Positions 23,895 to 32,720 are shown, counted from the stretch's first letter. The stretch is 64,000 bases of DNA from Effrenium voratum (GCA_963377175.1 CAUJNA010003826.1:1-64000), one strand, 5' to 3'. The notes: a model not told the origin generated them from the letters alone. A program made the numbers and translations.

Positions 23895-26474
23895 GGGACT
23901 GCCCCTGCACCGACTGGCGAACATCCCGAGGTTCCTCATCAGTGAGGATGGGGCTCGGAGTAGATGAGGATGGTCCGCCGCTGTCCTGAGCCAATGGATG
24001 GCATGGAGGCAGTCTCCAACCATCGGTGCGGTGGTCTTCTCCTCCGTGTGAGCCTGGATGTGTGCGTTTGCTCCCCCTTTTGAGCCATCATAGATCGTCC
24101 TGATCTTGTCCGACTCATCAATCCCTGCAAGGGGGCCCGGGCAAAGTTCCTCCGGTTTGCAGCGGCACCTCTCTGCCGCCTCGGAGCGAGTGAAGGGCCC
24201 GTCCACCATGTCCAAGGCTCGTTCCTCGTAAAAGGTTGATTCGATTTCCTTGGCAAAGAGTTCAGCCGTTGGGTAGTTACCATGAGCCACTGGCGGGGGG
24301 GGATCTTCCCCCAGCCAGGCTTCTCCCTTAAGCTCCTCCTTAGTGGGCCAAACTTTCGGGGAGGTCAAGGTAGGGTCCGAGACTCCCAAGGGGACCCCCT
24401 CTTTCAGTGTTAGGGGGAATTCCCAATCAGGGTCACCTGAAAGGGATGCCAAGTGCGACACTAAGTCCAGGAGGAAGGGTTGTCCTGGGCATCGTTCATG
24501 GAGGTGCCTCGGTCCTAGGATAGCCCGCAGCTCTTCGAGGTCGGCTTCCTGGAAGGGGTGTGTGGTGGCACCTGATGCCAGGGACATTCGGACCTTGTCA
24601 ATCCAGGGACGGGTAAGGGTCATGATCAGGGCGCCCAAAGTAGCCAATGGGGAAATTCTCCGAAAAGGGGGGTTAAGCCTCCCTGGGGAAGGTTTTCCCC
24701 CCCCATCCCTCAGAGGGCGTGAGCGGAAGCCCAATTGGACAATCGCCGCCCGGTCAGTGAGGTGTGGGACCCTGAAGGCGGGCAGGCATTCGGGGCGGTC
24801 CAGGACCTGGTCCCCCTGTCCCTCCTTCCCCAGTTGTTCCGCATCTCCGGCCATTGGGGGCATGGGAGATGGGAAGTCTGGGTTCATTGTTCCACGAGGG
24901 CTTACGGTGTCTGCCTCAGGGTGGAACTGCCCGTGCAGGCGGGGCTTCGGGGCGTTCTTGCCTCCGGGCTTTGGGCCCTGGTGTGATGAGGAGGGACCGC
25001 CTCCTTGACTGGGCCCCCGATTTCCCCGGGGGGAATGGCCCTCCGGGGGGTCCGACCCCCGCCCCTTAGGTGGTCCCTTGGGGTTTCCCGGAAGTTGTGA
25101 GGGGATCCGGATGTGCCCCGGCGCTGCGAGTGACACAGCGATGGCTTTGGCCAGGCCTGCCATCATATCCCAAGGGTATCTGCTAAGAGTCGAGGACTCG
25201 TTGGTGCCCACATGTGACTGATGCGTGCACCGCATTTGATCCCAGTCCTGGATCGGGAGATCCGTGGCCAGCGTAGTGGCCTTCTTGACCAGCTGGCCCA
25301 GGCGGCACTGGTCGAAGGAGATTGCTGTCAAGGAGTTCTCCTCCATCCAAAGCTGCCCCTCCTCTGTGATCCAGAAGGATGAGCATTCCTTGGCTTTGGG
25401 CAGCGAGCTGCTCACCACTGGGTCCTCCGGGTGTTCCAGGAAGGACCTGGGCCCTGGCAGAGAAACCGCCGCTCGCGAGGCCCTTGCCAGGCTGGTGATG
25501 TACATCTGTCTCAGAATGAGGATGCTGTCATCATCAAGTTGAGTCTGGGCGGCCTGGTCCAGGTGTGGAAGGCCCCAGAGTGTCTCTGGAGTGCGCCCTC
25601 GCACCGGGGTGGGAGCCCCCGGTTTTGGTATGTGGCGCAGGATGGACCATGTCCTGCAGTTGGGTCCTCCTCCAATGAAGACCACTCGGCCATGCTTTGC
25701 TGCCGTGCAAAGAGCTCCATACAGCTCGGGTTGGAGCATATCGTGGTCCCCCTTGGGTCCAGACCGTAGGATGTCTACCGCCACCACCATTGGGTAGTTG
25801 GCGTGAAGACAGCTGTTCAAGGAAGTAGGGTCCTCCTTGCCTGCATAGAGCAGGACAATGATGGGCCCACTGGATGGAACTTTGGGCGATGTGCCCTGTG
25901 TCCATCTCAACCGCTGTACCAGACGCTCAGGGATGTTCTCCATCCACGGGAAGATATCCAATCCCGGTGACGGCTCCGTTGGACTTGTCAGGGGGGTAGC
26001 TGAAAGGCGTTGGCCCCCTTCATTCAGCCCCACCGAGCTCTTGTGGAAAACCACCGGGTCCTGCTTGATGATGTTGGGCGCCGGAAGTGGGATCGGCTGC
26101 CTCCTGGGAGTGTCCCTTGGCGTTGCGGTGTGCTGCCAGTCATCCGGCACTCGGGCCTTCTGGGTGCGGCCCCCCGTGTCAGGGCCCTCGGCACCTGCGG
26201 GGAACCGTCCCGTCCCCGCCCTATCAGGGCCCTCGGCACCTGTGGCTCGGGACTGAGGCGCCGCCGTTGTGCCGGTTGTGTGGCTGTTCTGATCACGGCG
26301 AGGGCGTTGTACACGCTGGTTCTGCCGCCCCCATCCCCGCCGAGGATGGCCGCCACCTGGCCTGTCCCCCCCCTGTGTCAGGGCCCTCGGCACCTGCAGG
26401 AGGGGGCTTCTGTGCCTGCTTGGGGCGTTTGCGCCCCTTCTCGCCCCCCCGGGCCTTATCAGGGCCCTCGGCAC
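23892..26474 (-). CDS. methyltransferase-like domain + RT N-terminal part
   Basis: 861 codons of open frame (the frame stays open to TGA at 23811). It opens after a TGA near 26490 and has no early ATG (first Met near codon 178), so it is probably joined to the gag-like frame by splicing or frameshifting. Codons 1-100 are Pro/Gly/Arg-rich with hairpin-derived peptides. Codons 205-410 resemble a cytosine-C5 methyltransferase core: Val-Ala-Val-Asp (231-234), Gly-Gly-Gly-Pro-Asn-Cys-Arg-Thr-Trp-Ser (268-277, motif-IV-like with Asn for the second Pro), Phe-Leu-Glu-His-Pro-Glu-Asp (345-351). A Pro/Gly linker follows. Codons 640-830 start the RT: Lys-Ile-Arg-Thr-Ile-Tyr-Asp-Gly-Ser (790-798) and Ala-Asn-Ala-His (802-805). 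Methyltransferase function is inferred from one motif and its spacing. Confidence 0.75.
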
Positions 26475-26477
26475 CTG
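26179..26477 (-). repeat. hairpin repeat, cluster of 4
   Basis: Copies at 26179-26197, 26224-26242, 26378-26396 and 26459-26477, all with loop CTC on the plus strand. They lie between the gag-like stop codon and the methyltransferase-like domain and account for the low-complexity N-terminus of that frame. Confidence 0.95.
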
Positions 26478-26511
26478 AGGCCTCCCGGGGGGTAGGGGTC
26501 AGCGCCCCTAG

Positions 26512-27780
26512 TCAACCCGGGCAGTCCTGCGGGAGGTGGTCCCCCAGGCAGATGCGGCCCATTGCCAGGATGAGGTTGCACTTGTGGGTGCGGCCGCAGT
26601 TGCCCGGGCAGCGCCCGCGCATCCAGTTGTTACAGAACTGGTTCCCTTTCGGGTCGGTGGCTGCCTGCTTGCTACCGCCCCGGGACGCCTGATTGTTCAG
26701 GTGGGGGGGCTTACCCTTCCCTTTGTTCCCAGGCTTGCCCTTGGCTTCCCCTTGCCCTTGGACTTGTTCTTGCCCTTCTGAGGTGGTGCGTAGTCCATGG
26801 ATGTCCTGGTTGGTGGGCGGCCCCTGGAAAAGGGCTTGATCTTCTCGTAGACCTCACGTGTCCAGAACAATGTGTCCTGCCTGACCGACAGCATGGCCGC
26901 CTTGAGGGTGTTGCCCTCATGCATCTTCTCGTGAATCTTTCGCCAGGACGTGGTCCTCTGGCGGGGGAAAACGGCCCCCGATGTCCTCCCCATAGAACCA
27001 CTCGTACCAGCTCTCCAAGTCCTCCCGGGTGATGTCGAACTGGCCGAACTGCGGGAACGAGAGGACGCACATGAGGAGGGTGTTGCGGAACACCGCGTGC
27101 ATCCTCTCGAGCTGGTGGCGAGTTTTGGGCTCGCCCCGCTCTTCCACCTCATCCTCCCGGTCCCAGCCATCAACCGTGCTCTTCTTAGTGGTCTTCCATG
27201 GCCGTTCTCCTGGCTCCGGGAGTGCGCTTACCAGGTATTTCATGGGGATGAAACCGATCTCGCCTCCTGCGCAGAGCTTGAACTGGCGCTTCACCAGCTG
27301 GTCGCTTCCTTGAAGGGCCAGCTTGGGTTTGGTGAGCTTGGTCTTCTCCTCCCAAACCCTCTCCAGCTGTCCCCGTTCGCACGAGACCGTGAGATTCGGG
27401 GCGGTGTCCCCGGGCGTGTGTGGCCCGGGTCCCGCTGTTGCATGCGCCCCAACTCCCATGGATCGTTGAGCCGCGTGAACCACCTGGAACATGCGGGCCG
27501 CGATCAGCCGGGAGGTCACATCCGTGTAGTGGTGGTTGTTGGGGGCGAAGCCCAACTCCCCCGGCGCCGTCTCCCTTGCACGGTCGGGCGAGTCCCACCG
27601 GGTCGCGAGGTCCTCCATCGAGACAAAGCCCTCATCCGACAGTGTCGCTTGGATGAACCACGGGATGCCCTTGAGGACCATGAGGTTCCTGGCGGTCTTG
27701 TGGAGCTTAGCCACTGCGTCCGTGTACACTCCAGGAACTTCCTGTGGTGGTGCCACCAACTCATCTGGTGTCGCCGCCAT
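26512..27780 (-). CDS. gag-like protein with CCCH zinc finger, frameshifted
   Basis: Starts at a true ATG (27778-27780) 15 nt after repeat A2, suggesting A2 is its leader. The first 270 or so codons are a charged, helix-rich region. The frame then shifts near 26950 (the upstream frame stops at 26917) and again in a purine-rich Lys/Gly tract near 26750. The final segment ends at TGA 26512-26514 and carries Cys-x7-Cys-x3-Cys-x3-His, a CCCH-type finger suited to binding RNA. Position, basic Lys/Gly linker and zinc finger point to a nucleocapsid-like role. The two shifts could be decay, programmed frameshifts or unrecognised introns. Confidence 0.7.
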
Positions 27781-27795
27781 GGTGTGGGTGGGCGG

Positions 27796-27911
27796 GATTT
27801 CAAATCACAAGACCAAAGATCAAAAGGTCCACTTGAGCCAAAATGGTGGCCCAAGTGGATACTTATTAAGAGTCAAGACAAGCGACCACCTACGGTTAAC
27901 GCTTTAGCCCA
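27796..27911 (-). repeat. repeat A2 (internal copy)
   Basis: 116 bp identical by eye to 34616-34731. It abuts B1 at 27911/27912. It contains a 12-bp-stem hairpin (27829-27858) and a spliced-leader-like 15-mer (27832-27846). Confidence 0.95.
27832..27846 (-). other. spliced-leader relic in A2
   Basis: The minus strand reads CCATTTTGGCTCAAG, an exact 15-nt match to the 3' end of the dinoflagellate spliced leader as I know it (ending GCCATTTTGGCTCAAG). It sits 52 nt upstream of the gag-like ATG and forms one side of a hairpin. Confidence 0.7.
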
Positions 27912-27924
27912 GACTCTTCAAAGC
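27901..27924. promoter_or_regulatory. candidate recombination core at the B1/A2 junction
   Basis: GCTTT (27901-27905) and its complement AAAGC (27920-27924) form short inverted arms around a 14-bp spacer. The dyad centre is within 1 bp of the A/B boundary. Tyrosine recombinases act on inverted arm sites flanking a short spacer, so this is where strand exchange on the circular BA junction would be expected. Inference from geometry only. Confidence 0.45.
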
Positions 27925-28063
27925 ACCACATTGGTGCTACTGGTACCTTAATCGCGAACGGTGCATCCTTTACGCCGCATAAGGATTAGTGCCAAAATGG
28001 GAGGATTGCCCAGCTCCACTGGGCAGCTCCCCTCAGCAGCTGATGGGAGTAGAATTGATGCCA
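27912..28063 (-). repeat. repeat B1 (internal copy)
   Basis: 152 bp identical by eye to 22234-22385. It forms the 3' end of the recombinase half and includes the same two hairpins (27922-27938 and 28007-28025). Confidence 0.95.
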
Positions 28064-28164
28064 TCCCCAACGGACGGATCGCATCAGCTGCCAATACCAA
28101 CGGACGAGCTGGTCGTTGGGGAGGTCCTCCCTCCACGTATGCCGTGTGGTCCCGCTGTCGCATT

Positions 28165-28542
28165 CCAGGGCCCTCGGCACCTGTGCGTCCAGCGGTCCGG
28201 CTGCGGTCCACCCGGTGCGGACCCCGTCGACCCGCCGCCTGGGATGCCCAGGAACATCTCAGGGCCCTCGGCACCTGTGTCCCCTGGTTCCCCGGGGCAC
28301 TGGCCCCCTGGGATAGGGGTGAGAACATCTCAGGGCCCTCGGCACCTGTGTCTCCCCCCCTCCAGGCCCCTTCGGGGTTGCGTGTCAGGGCCTTCGGCAC
28401 CTGCGCTCCCCGCTGGCCGCGGGGCTGGGTTCTGGGGGGGGTGCCGGGGAGGGCGTATCAGGGCCCTCGGCACCTGCGCCCTCTCCCCCTGCCTCCTTGC
28501 CTTGAGGCATGCGGGGAAGCGTATCAGGGCCCTCGGCACCTG
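28165..28542 (-). repeat. hairpin repeat, cluster of 6 downstream of the recombinase stop
   Basis: Copies at 28165, 28259, 28330, 28385, 28458 and 28524 (19 nt each), spaced 55-94 bp. The 28165 copy differs only at its first base; the 28385 copy differs only in the loop (TTC for CTC). The cluster starts 14 nt after the recombinase stop codon and fills its presumed 3' untranslated region up to B1. Confidence 0.95.
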
Positions 28543-28555
28543 CGCTATCCACCCC

Positions 28556-30736
28556 TCACTCAATTTCCGGGAGGACGACCGCCTCCTTGTCCGACTGAGT
28601 GTCCACGCTCTCGTCGGTGTCCGAGGAGAGGGAGATGGAGGCCTCGGAGTCCTGTGCTGCGTAGGGCTCCACGGCCATCCACGTGTTCGGGAAGGTGAAA
28701 TGCCGGAAACATCTGGTGCATCCCAGGTACACCTCCGGCTCAGCATGGAAGTCCTGCTCCGCCAGCTCCGAAATCTTGAGCGGTCCCGGCCTCCAGCCGC
28801 ACCCCACTGTGACTCCATCTGTGTCCAGTAGGTGCATGCTGTAAGCTTTGGTGGGACCCTTTCGGGCCGTGGTGGCTACCACCGTCAGTGGACCCCGAGG
28901 CGGGGGCACCTCATCCGCCGCCGTCTTGGTGATGGCCGGCTTGTTGGCGGGGATCACATCCCAGCTGGCATTCGAGGGCGGCGTGTCCGGGACTTCCTTG
29001 AACAAGGCCTTCGGTGAGGCCGGGCACTCCACCTTGTCCTCCCAGTCCTCATGTCCGAGGTCGACTCGGACCGCCCTCCCTGCCTCGAGTTGCATGGACG
29101 GGAGCTTCTGGAGGACCTGGTCCCAGATGGAGCACACCACGTGTCGCTTCTCCCGGGTGTAGACATCCGCCGTGGACTCCTTGAACCAGTTTCCCAGGTA
29201 CTGGCGCTGGTCCCTCGGTATGTGCGCCTGGAATGCCAAATCCGGCATGAAGACCCGGAAGGAGTACCATGAGAGTTCAGCCACGTCCTTGACTGGCGCG
29301 CCCTGCTTCCCCAAGGCGTCTTTGAGCCACCTCAGGGACCTGTCTGGGGTTCCTGGGCGGGGGATGAAGCCCGTCCTGTCCTTGTTGATCGTGGGGATCA
29401 GGTAGTCCATCTCGCGGAACTCCTCCGAGGCCCTGAATCTCTTCCACCACCGCTCCAAGGGGATCCACCATCTGGCCCCCGAGAAGGAGAACAATGGGGC
29501 GATGAGCGGGACCGGGTTCCGTTTGATGGCCACTGCCGACGTGGTCTTCGTTTGCCAGGCCAGCAGCTCCAGGGTGTTGCTCGTGGACTTGACCGTCTGC
29601 GGCGAGGTGTGCTGCACGTCGTTGAAGCGCGCACTGCAGGCCAGGTTGAACCTGGCCATCGCCATGATGTACCTGTCCACTGCTTTGGTCAGCTCCGGGA
29701 CCCGGTTCTCCGGCGGGGCCCCTTCTGCCCCTTGTTCCAGGGCCCAAACAATTGCCCGGGTCGGAACCACCGCCTTGCGCTGTGGCTTGACCTGGGTGTC
29801 CACCAGCGTCTCCTGGATGGCTTTCCGCTTCTCCAGGAGTTGTTTGTGTTCGTCAACGTTGAGCATGCCGAGTTTAATGGAGAGCCACTTTAAAGTGCCC
29901 CACCACTTCTGGAGCTTCGCCGGGGTGACCTCCAACGTGACCGCCTGGTTCATGAGGTGCCGGACGTCGCCAGCCGTCCAGGGGAGGTTCTGGAAGCCGA
30001 TCTTGCGCATGCCCTCATAGGCCAAGCAGTGTGCCCGGATGGTACGGAACCGGGCATCACCAAAGAGGTGGCCAAACTCCTCCAGCTCCCTGGCCCCCAT
30101 CACCTGGTGCATGTAGGGGATCTGGTGCCGGAAGGGGATGAAGTATCCCAGGAGGCGTTCCAACCACCTGGCCCTCAAGTGTTGTTCCAACGCTCTCTGA
30201 GATGTCGGCAATTGGGTTTTGATCTTCCCTGGTTTCCAATGCCGCCACTTGTTGGCCACTGCCAGGACATCCGGGGCCTCAATCGATCCGGAAAGGATCC
30301 ACTCTTCGCGGTCCCGGATGGCCTGTTCCATTTCCAGTGGAGAATAGGTGTGCGATTGCCTGGCGCCTGCCGCACGAAACAGAAGTTGTTGCAGGGTCTT
30401 AGTAGCGAGCTCCAAATCCGCCTCCTCCAGCGGTTGTGGTTGGGAGCCGAGTATCCTCGCGAGGATCAAGTTGTAGGTGTCCGAGGCCACCAGGACGTGG
30501 TTGCCGTCAGGTGCCAGCCCCACGATCCGTGTCCACGGCCGCGGGTCAAAGACCACCGCATCCGGGTTGGCGACCTTGTCCTTTTTGACCCATTCCAGGC
30601 AGCACGCCACGAGGATTTCCCCGTCCGACTGCACTGGTGCAAATCCAAGGTCATGCAAAATCAACTGGAGCGCGGTTGGCGCCCCTAGGAAGGTCGTCCC
30701 AAACGGGGAAGGGAGGCGGGGCCTCCACATCATCAT
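28556..30736 (-). CDS. tyrosine recombinase
   Basis: 726 codons from three consecutive ATGs to TGA at 28556. The C-terminal half has the tyrosine-recombinase signature in order: Arg370 in Ser-Ala-Arg-Phe-Asn-Asp, Lys397 in Gln-Thr-Lys-Thr, box II Tyr-Ser-Phe-Arg (491-494) with Tyr where His is usual, Trp517 in Leu-Gly-Asn-Trp, and the likely nucleophile Tyr526 in Ala-Asp-Val-Tyr-Thr-Arg. In DIRS-type elements this enzyme integrates a circular DNA copy without target duplication. Residues 1-340 form a large N-terminal region, presumably DNA binding. The tail from 560 is Pro-rich with a Cys-x2-Cys and an acidic end. The frame is intact, in contrast to its neighbours. Confidence 0.85.
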   Translation of the reverse strand: MMMWRPRLPSPFGTTFLGAPTALQLILHDLGFAPVQSDGEILVACCLEWVKKDKVANPDAVVFDPRPWTRIVGLAPDGNHVLVASDTYNLILARILGSQPQPLEEADLELATKTLQQLLFRAAGARQSHTYSPLEMEQAIRDREEWILSGSIEAPDVLAVANKWRHWKPGKIKTQLPTSQRALEQHLRARWLERLLGYFIPFRHQIPYMHQVMGARELEEFGHLFGDARFRTIRAHCLAYEGMRKIGFQNLPWTAGDVRHLMNQAVTLEVTPAKLQKWWGTLKWLSIKLGMLNVDEHKQLLEKRKAIQETLVDTQVKPQRKAVVPTRAIVWALEQGAEGAPPENRVPELTKAVDRYIMAMARFNLACSARFNDVQHTSPQTVKSTSNTLELLAWQTKTTSAVAIKRNPVPLIAPLFSFSGARWWIPLERWWKRFRASEEFREMDYLIPTINKDRTGFIPRPGTPDRSLRWLKDALGKQGAPVKDVAELSWYSFRVFMPDLAFQAHIPRDQRQYLGNWFKESTADVYTREKRHVVCSIWDQVLQKLPSMQLEAGRAVRVDLGHEDWEDKVECPASPKALFKEVPDTPPSNASWDVIPANKPAITKTAADEVPPPRGPLTVVATTARKGPTKAYSMHLLDTDGVTVGCGWRPGPLKISELAEQDFHAEPEVYLGCTRCFRHFTFPNTWMAVEPYAAQDSEASISLSSDTDESVDTQSDKEAVVLPEIE

Positions 30737-31082
30737 GATCCACTCGAGCCGGGGGCTTAGTCCCTAGGTGCCAACCCCAACCAAACAACAGGGGGGGGGG
30801 GCCCCCAAAACCCCGGAAACGGAGGGAACGGGGGAAAAAGGGGGACCCAGGGAGCCGCCCCGAAAAGGGAAAACCAAACAAGAGAGGGGAACCAGGCGCA
30901 CCCCGGATTAGCCCAAGCCGCGCCAATTTTCCTCGCCTGGTGCAGGTCTGGGCCTGCGCTGTTCCCTGGGGGGGGATATCAGCGCCTTCGGCAGCTGTCC
31001 CACCCCCAGGGTGCGCTGCGCATCCGTTCCGGATGGCCGCGGTTCTGGATGATGTGCCGGAAGATGGCGTTGTCCCGCATCA
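30737..31082 (-). other. spacer between recombinase and ORF2
   Basis: A C/G-homopolymer-rich stretch (runs of G and A near 30790-30850) without a supported gene. It holds the compensated hairpin copy at 30979-30997. Several ORF2-derived frames end here. Confidence 0.6.
30979..30997 (-). repeat. hairpin repeat with compensatory stem change
   Basis: Plus strand TCAGCGCCTTCGGCAGCTG. Relative to the consensus, the outer stem CAGG/CCTG has become CAGC/GCTG: both sides of one base pair changed. The loop is TTC. Confidence 0.9.
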
Positions 31083-32192
31083 TCACGCGGCCCTCTTCGC
31101 GATGTCATCTATGCGCTTGAGCGCAGCAGCCTCCGGATTCCGCAGAATCAGCTCCCAGATGGCATTGGAGACGTGGCCTGTCTGGGTGGCCTGGCTGAAT
31201 CTGAATCTAGGCACCTTCTGGTCCACGATGGAGACGTCCCGCAACGGGGCCGAGGGCTCCACCCGGCGGTAGTACTCCAGCCGCTCCTTCACCCAGCGGT
31301 TGTAGAGGCCCTCCGGCGGCTCGTCCAACACCAGCTGCAAGATGGCCTTGCCGGCCCGGATCTGGAGGAGGCGGGTGCCCCCTCCCCCGGCACGCCAGTA
31401 CCCCTTACAATACTTGCACATGTAGCCCCCCCGGGTCTCCCCTTTTGTCTTCGGGATGAGTTCCCACGGGGTGACGGAGCTCAGGACCAGGCCACACTCC
31501 ATGTGCGCCCAGAAGACATGCTTCATCTCCACCGGATAGTTCTTCTTCCGGTAGACCTTACCCACTACGCCGTGGACGTTGTCCGCCGTGATGGGGGGGT
31601 AAACGATCCCCTCATCGCCCTCGCCTCCCCTGGGGCGGATGTCAGGGCCATCGGCACCTGTCCGGCACCCAGGGGCGGAGGGGTCCAGGCCCATCAGCTT
31701 GATCATGTCGTTGGTGTAGCCGAGCTTGCGGTAGATGGAGGGGGCCACTGAGTCGGGGACTGCGCCGACCCACCACTGCTTCGTGTTGCAGCGCCAGTTG
31801 ACCTTCACCTCCGCCAGGGCCCCCGGGCCTCCAATGCGGTCCATGAGGGCCTTGTACACCTCTGGGAACTGCTGGAGGCTCTCCACCGGGACCGAGATGC
31901 GCTCGTCGCATACCGCCCGCAGGATCATCTGCTCCTTGGAGTCCGCCACGTCCTGGACCGGGAGCTGCATCACCTCCGCCGGGGTGTCCGTGAGGAAGGC
32001 CCGGGCCGCGAGGACCTTGCCCATGGCCCGGTAGACCAATCGCCACTCCGGTCCTGTCTGCGGAAACGGAAGGCCCTCCTCCTTCAGGAAGCACCGCGCG
32101 TCCTCCTTCAGGGTCTCCCAGCTCTCCAGACGGGTCTGATTCTGGGCCTTGTTTCTCGGGCCCCGCTGCCTAGGGCCCTGCAGCAGAGGCAG
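31083..32192 (-). CDS. ORF2, C-terminal segment
   Basis: A frame open from about 32192 to TAA-type stop at 31083, beginning without an ATG of its own. About 370 codons, rich in charged and aromatic residues, with a Cys-x2-Cys (Met-Cys-Lys-Tyr-Cys) two-thirds along and a hairpin-derived Gly-Ala-Asp-Gly-Pro-Asp insertion. It connects upstream to the 32170-32631 frame if an 8-bp tandem duplication (AGACTCCC twice, 32193-32208) is collapsed. No known domain was recognised. Its place between the zinc-ribbon ORF and the recombinase suggests a structural or accessory polyprotein part. Confidence 0.6.
   Translation of the reverse strand: MPLLQGPRQRGPRNKAQNQTRLESWETLKEDARCFLKEEGLPFPQTGPEWRLVYRAMGKVLAARAFLTDTPAEVMQLPVQDVADSKEQMILRAVCDERISVPVESLQQFPEVYKALMDRIGGPGALAEVKVNWRCNTKQWWVGAVPDSVAPSIYRKLGYTNDMIKLMGLDPSAPGCRTGADGPDIRPRGGEGDEGIVYPPITADNVHGVVGKVYRKKNYPVEMKHVFWAHMECGLVLSSVTPWELIPKTKGETRGGYMCKYCKGYWRAGGGGTRLLQIRAGKAILQLVLDEPPEGLYNRWVKERLEYYRRVEPSAPLRDVSIVDQKVPRFRFSQATQTGHVSNAIWELILRNPEAAALKRIDDIAKRAA
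31642..31660 (-). repeat. hairpin repeat, loop variant ATC
   Basis: TCAGGGCCATCGGCACCTG on the plus strand. It differs from the consensus only at one loop base; the stem is intact. It lies in frame inside ORF2. Confidence 0.93.
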
Positions 32193-32631
32193 AGACTCCC
32201 AGACTCCCAGAGCTGGCGCAGGGTGTAGCTGTGCCCGAACATCCCCAGTAGGCCTGGGAGGACGAGATCTGGCGAATCCAGTGGAAATCCTCCTCCGGAT
32301 CGTGGGGGGCAGCCCAAAAGATGGATCGCAGGTCCCCAGGGTAGGGTCGGTCCCCCGCCTTCGCCTGCTGGTTCAACTCATCCACGGAGTACCTGGCCCA
32401 GGGGAGTCCACCCACCTGGTGGTTCCTGGGATGCGTACCCTTCTCCAACGCCTCCGGATTCACCTTGGTGAGGTTTTCCGCCCAATCCGGGACGTGTACC
32501 GGGCCCGGTCGTCGGACCCAGCGGCCCGCAAAGATACGGACCTCTCCGACCCGTTTGCTCATCATCCAGCGCAGGACCGCGAGCTGCACCTCCGGGTCCT
32601 TGGTGTCCAGGCCCACCGGGGTGGCGGACGG
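32170..32631 (-). CDS. ORF2, middle segment
   Basis: 154 codons from the proposed acceptor (GACAAG|CCG at 32632/32631) to a stop at 32170. It is rich in Trp, Pro and charged residues, with no recognised domain. The 3' part appears frameshifted by one missing G in a G4 run (32243-32246): adding one base would link it to the next frame, which then meets the 8-bp duplication at 32193-32208. These two lesions suggest recent decay of this copy. Confidence 0.55.
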   Translation of the reverse strand, partial: PSATPVGLDTKDPEVQLAVLRWMMSKRVGEVRIFAGRWVRRPGPVHVPDWAENLTKVNPEALEKGTHPRNHQVGGLPWARYSVDELNQQAKAGDRPYPGDLRSIFWAAPHDPEEDFHWIRQISSSQAYWGCSGTATPCASSGSLGVSASAAGP

Positions 32632-32717
32632 CTTGTCAGGGCCCTCGGCACCTGAGCTCGTCGCGCCAGAGCCCGAGGCTGAGGAGATGGTGGGCGGCCT
32701 GTCAGGGCCCTCGGCAC
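32632..32717 (-). other. proposed 86-nt intron in ORF2
   Basis: Begins GTGCCG (hairpin copy at 32702-32720 supplies CAG|GT) and ends ...CCTGACAAG, just past a second hairpin copy (32636-32654). Removing it joins the upstream and middle ORF2 frames in phase 0. This is the same arrangement as the RT gap. Confidence 0.45.
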
Positions 32718-32720
32718 CTG
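32636..32720 (-). repeat. hairpin repeat, pair in ORF2
   Basis: Consensus copies at 32636-32654 and 32702-32720. The right copy would give the splice donor and the left one lies 4 nt from the acceptor of the proposed 86-nt intron. Confidence 0.94.

Noticed and set aside
26950..27951. 333-codon plus-strand frame opposite the gag-like ORF
   Set aside because: It runs straight through the A2 repeat and the ATG of the minus-strand ORF, with no recognisable domain. Treated as antisense by-product.
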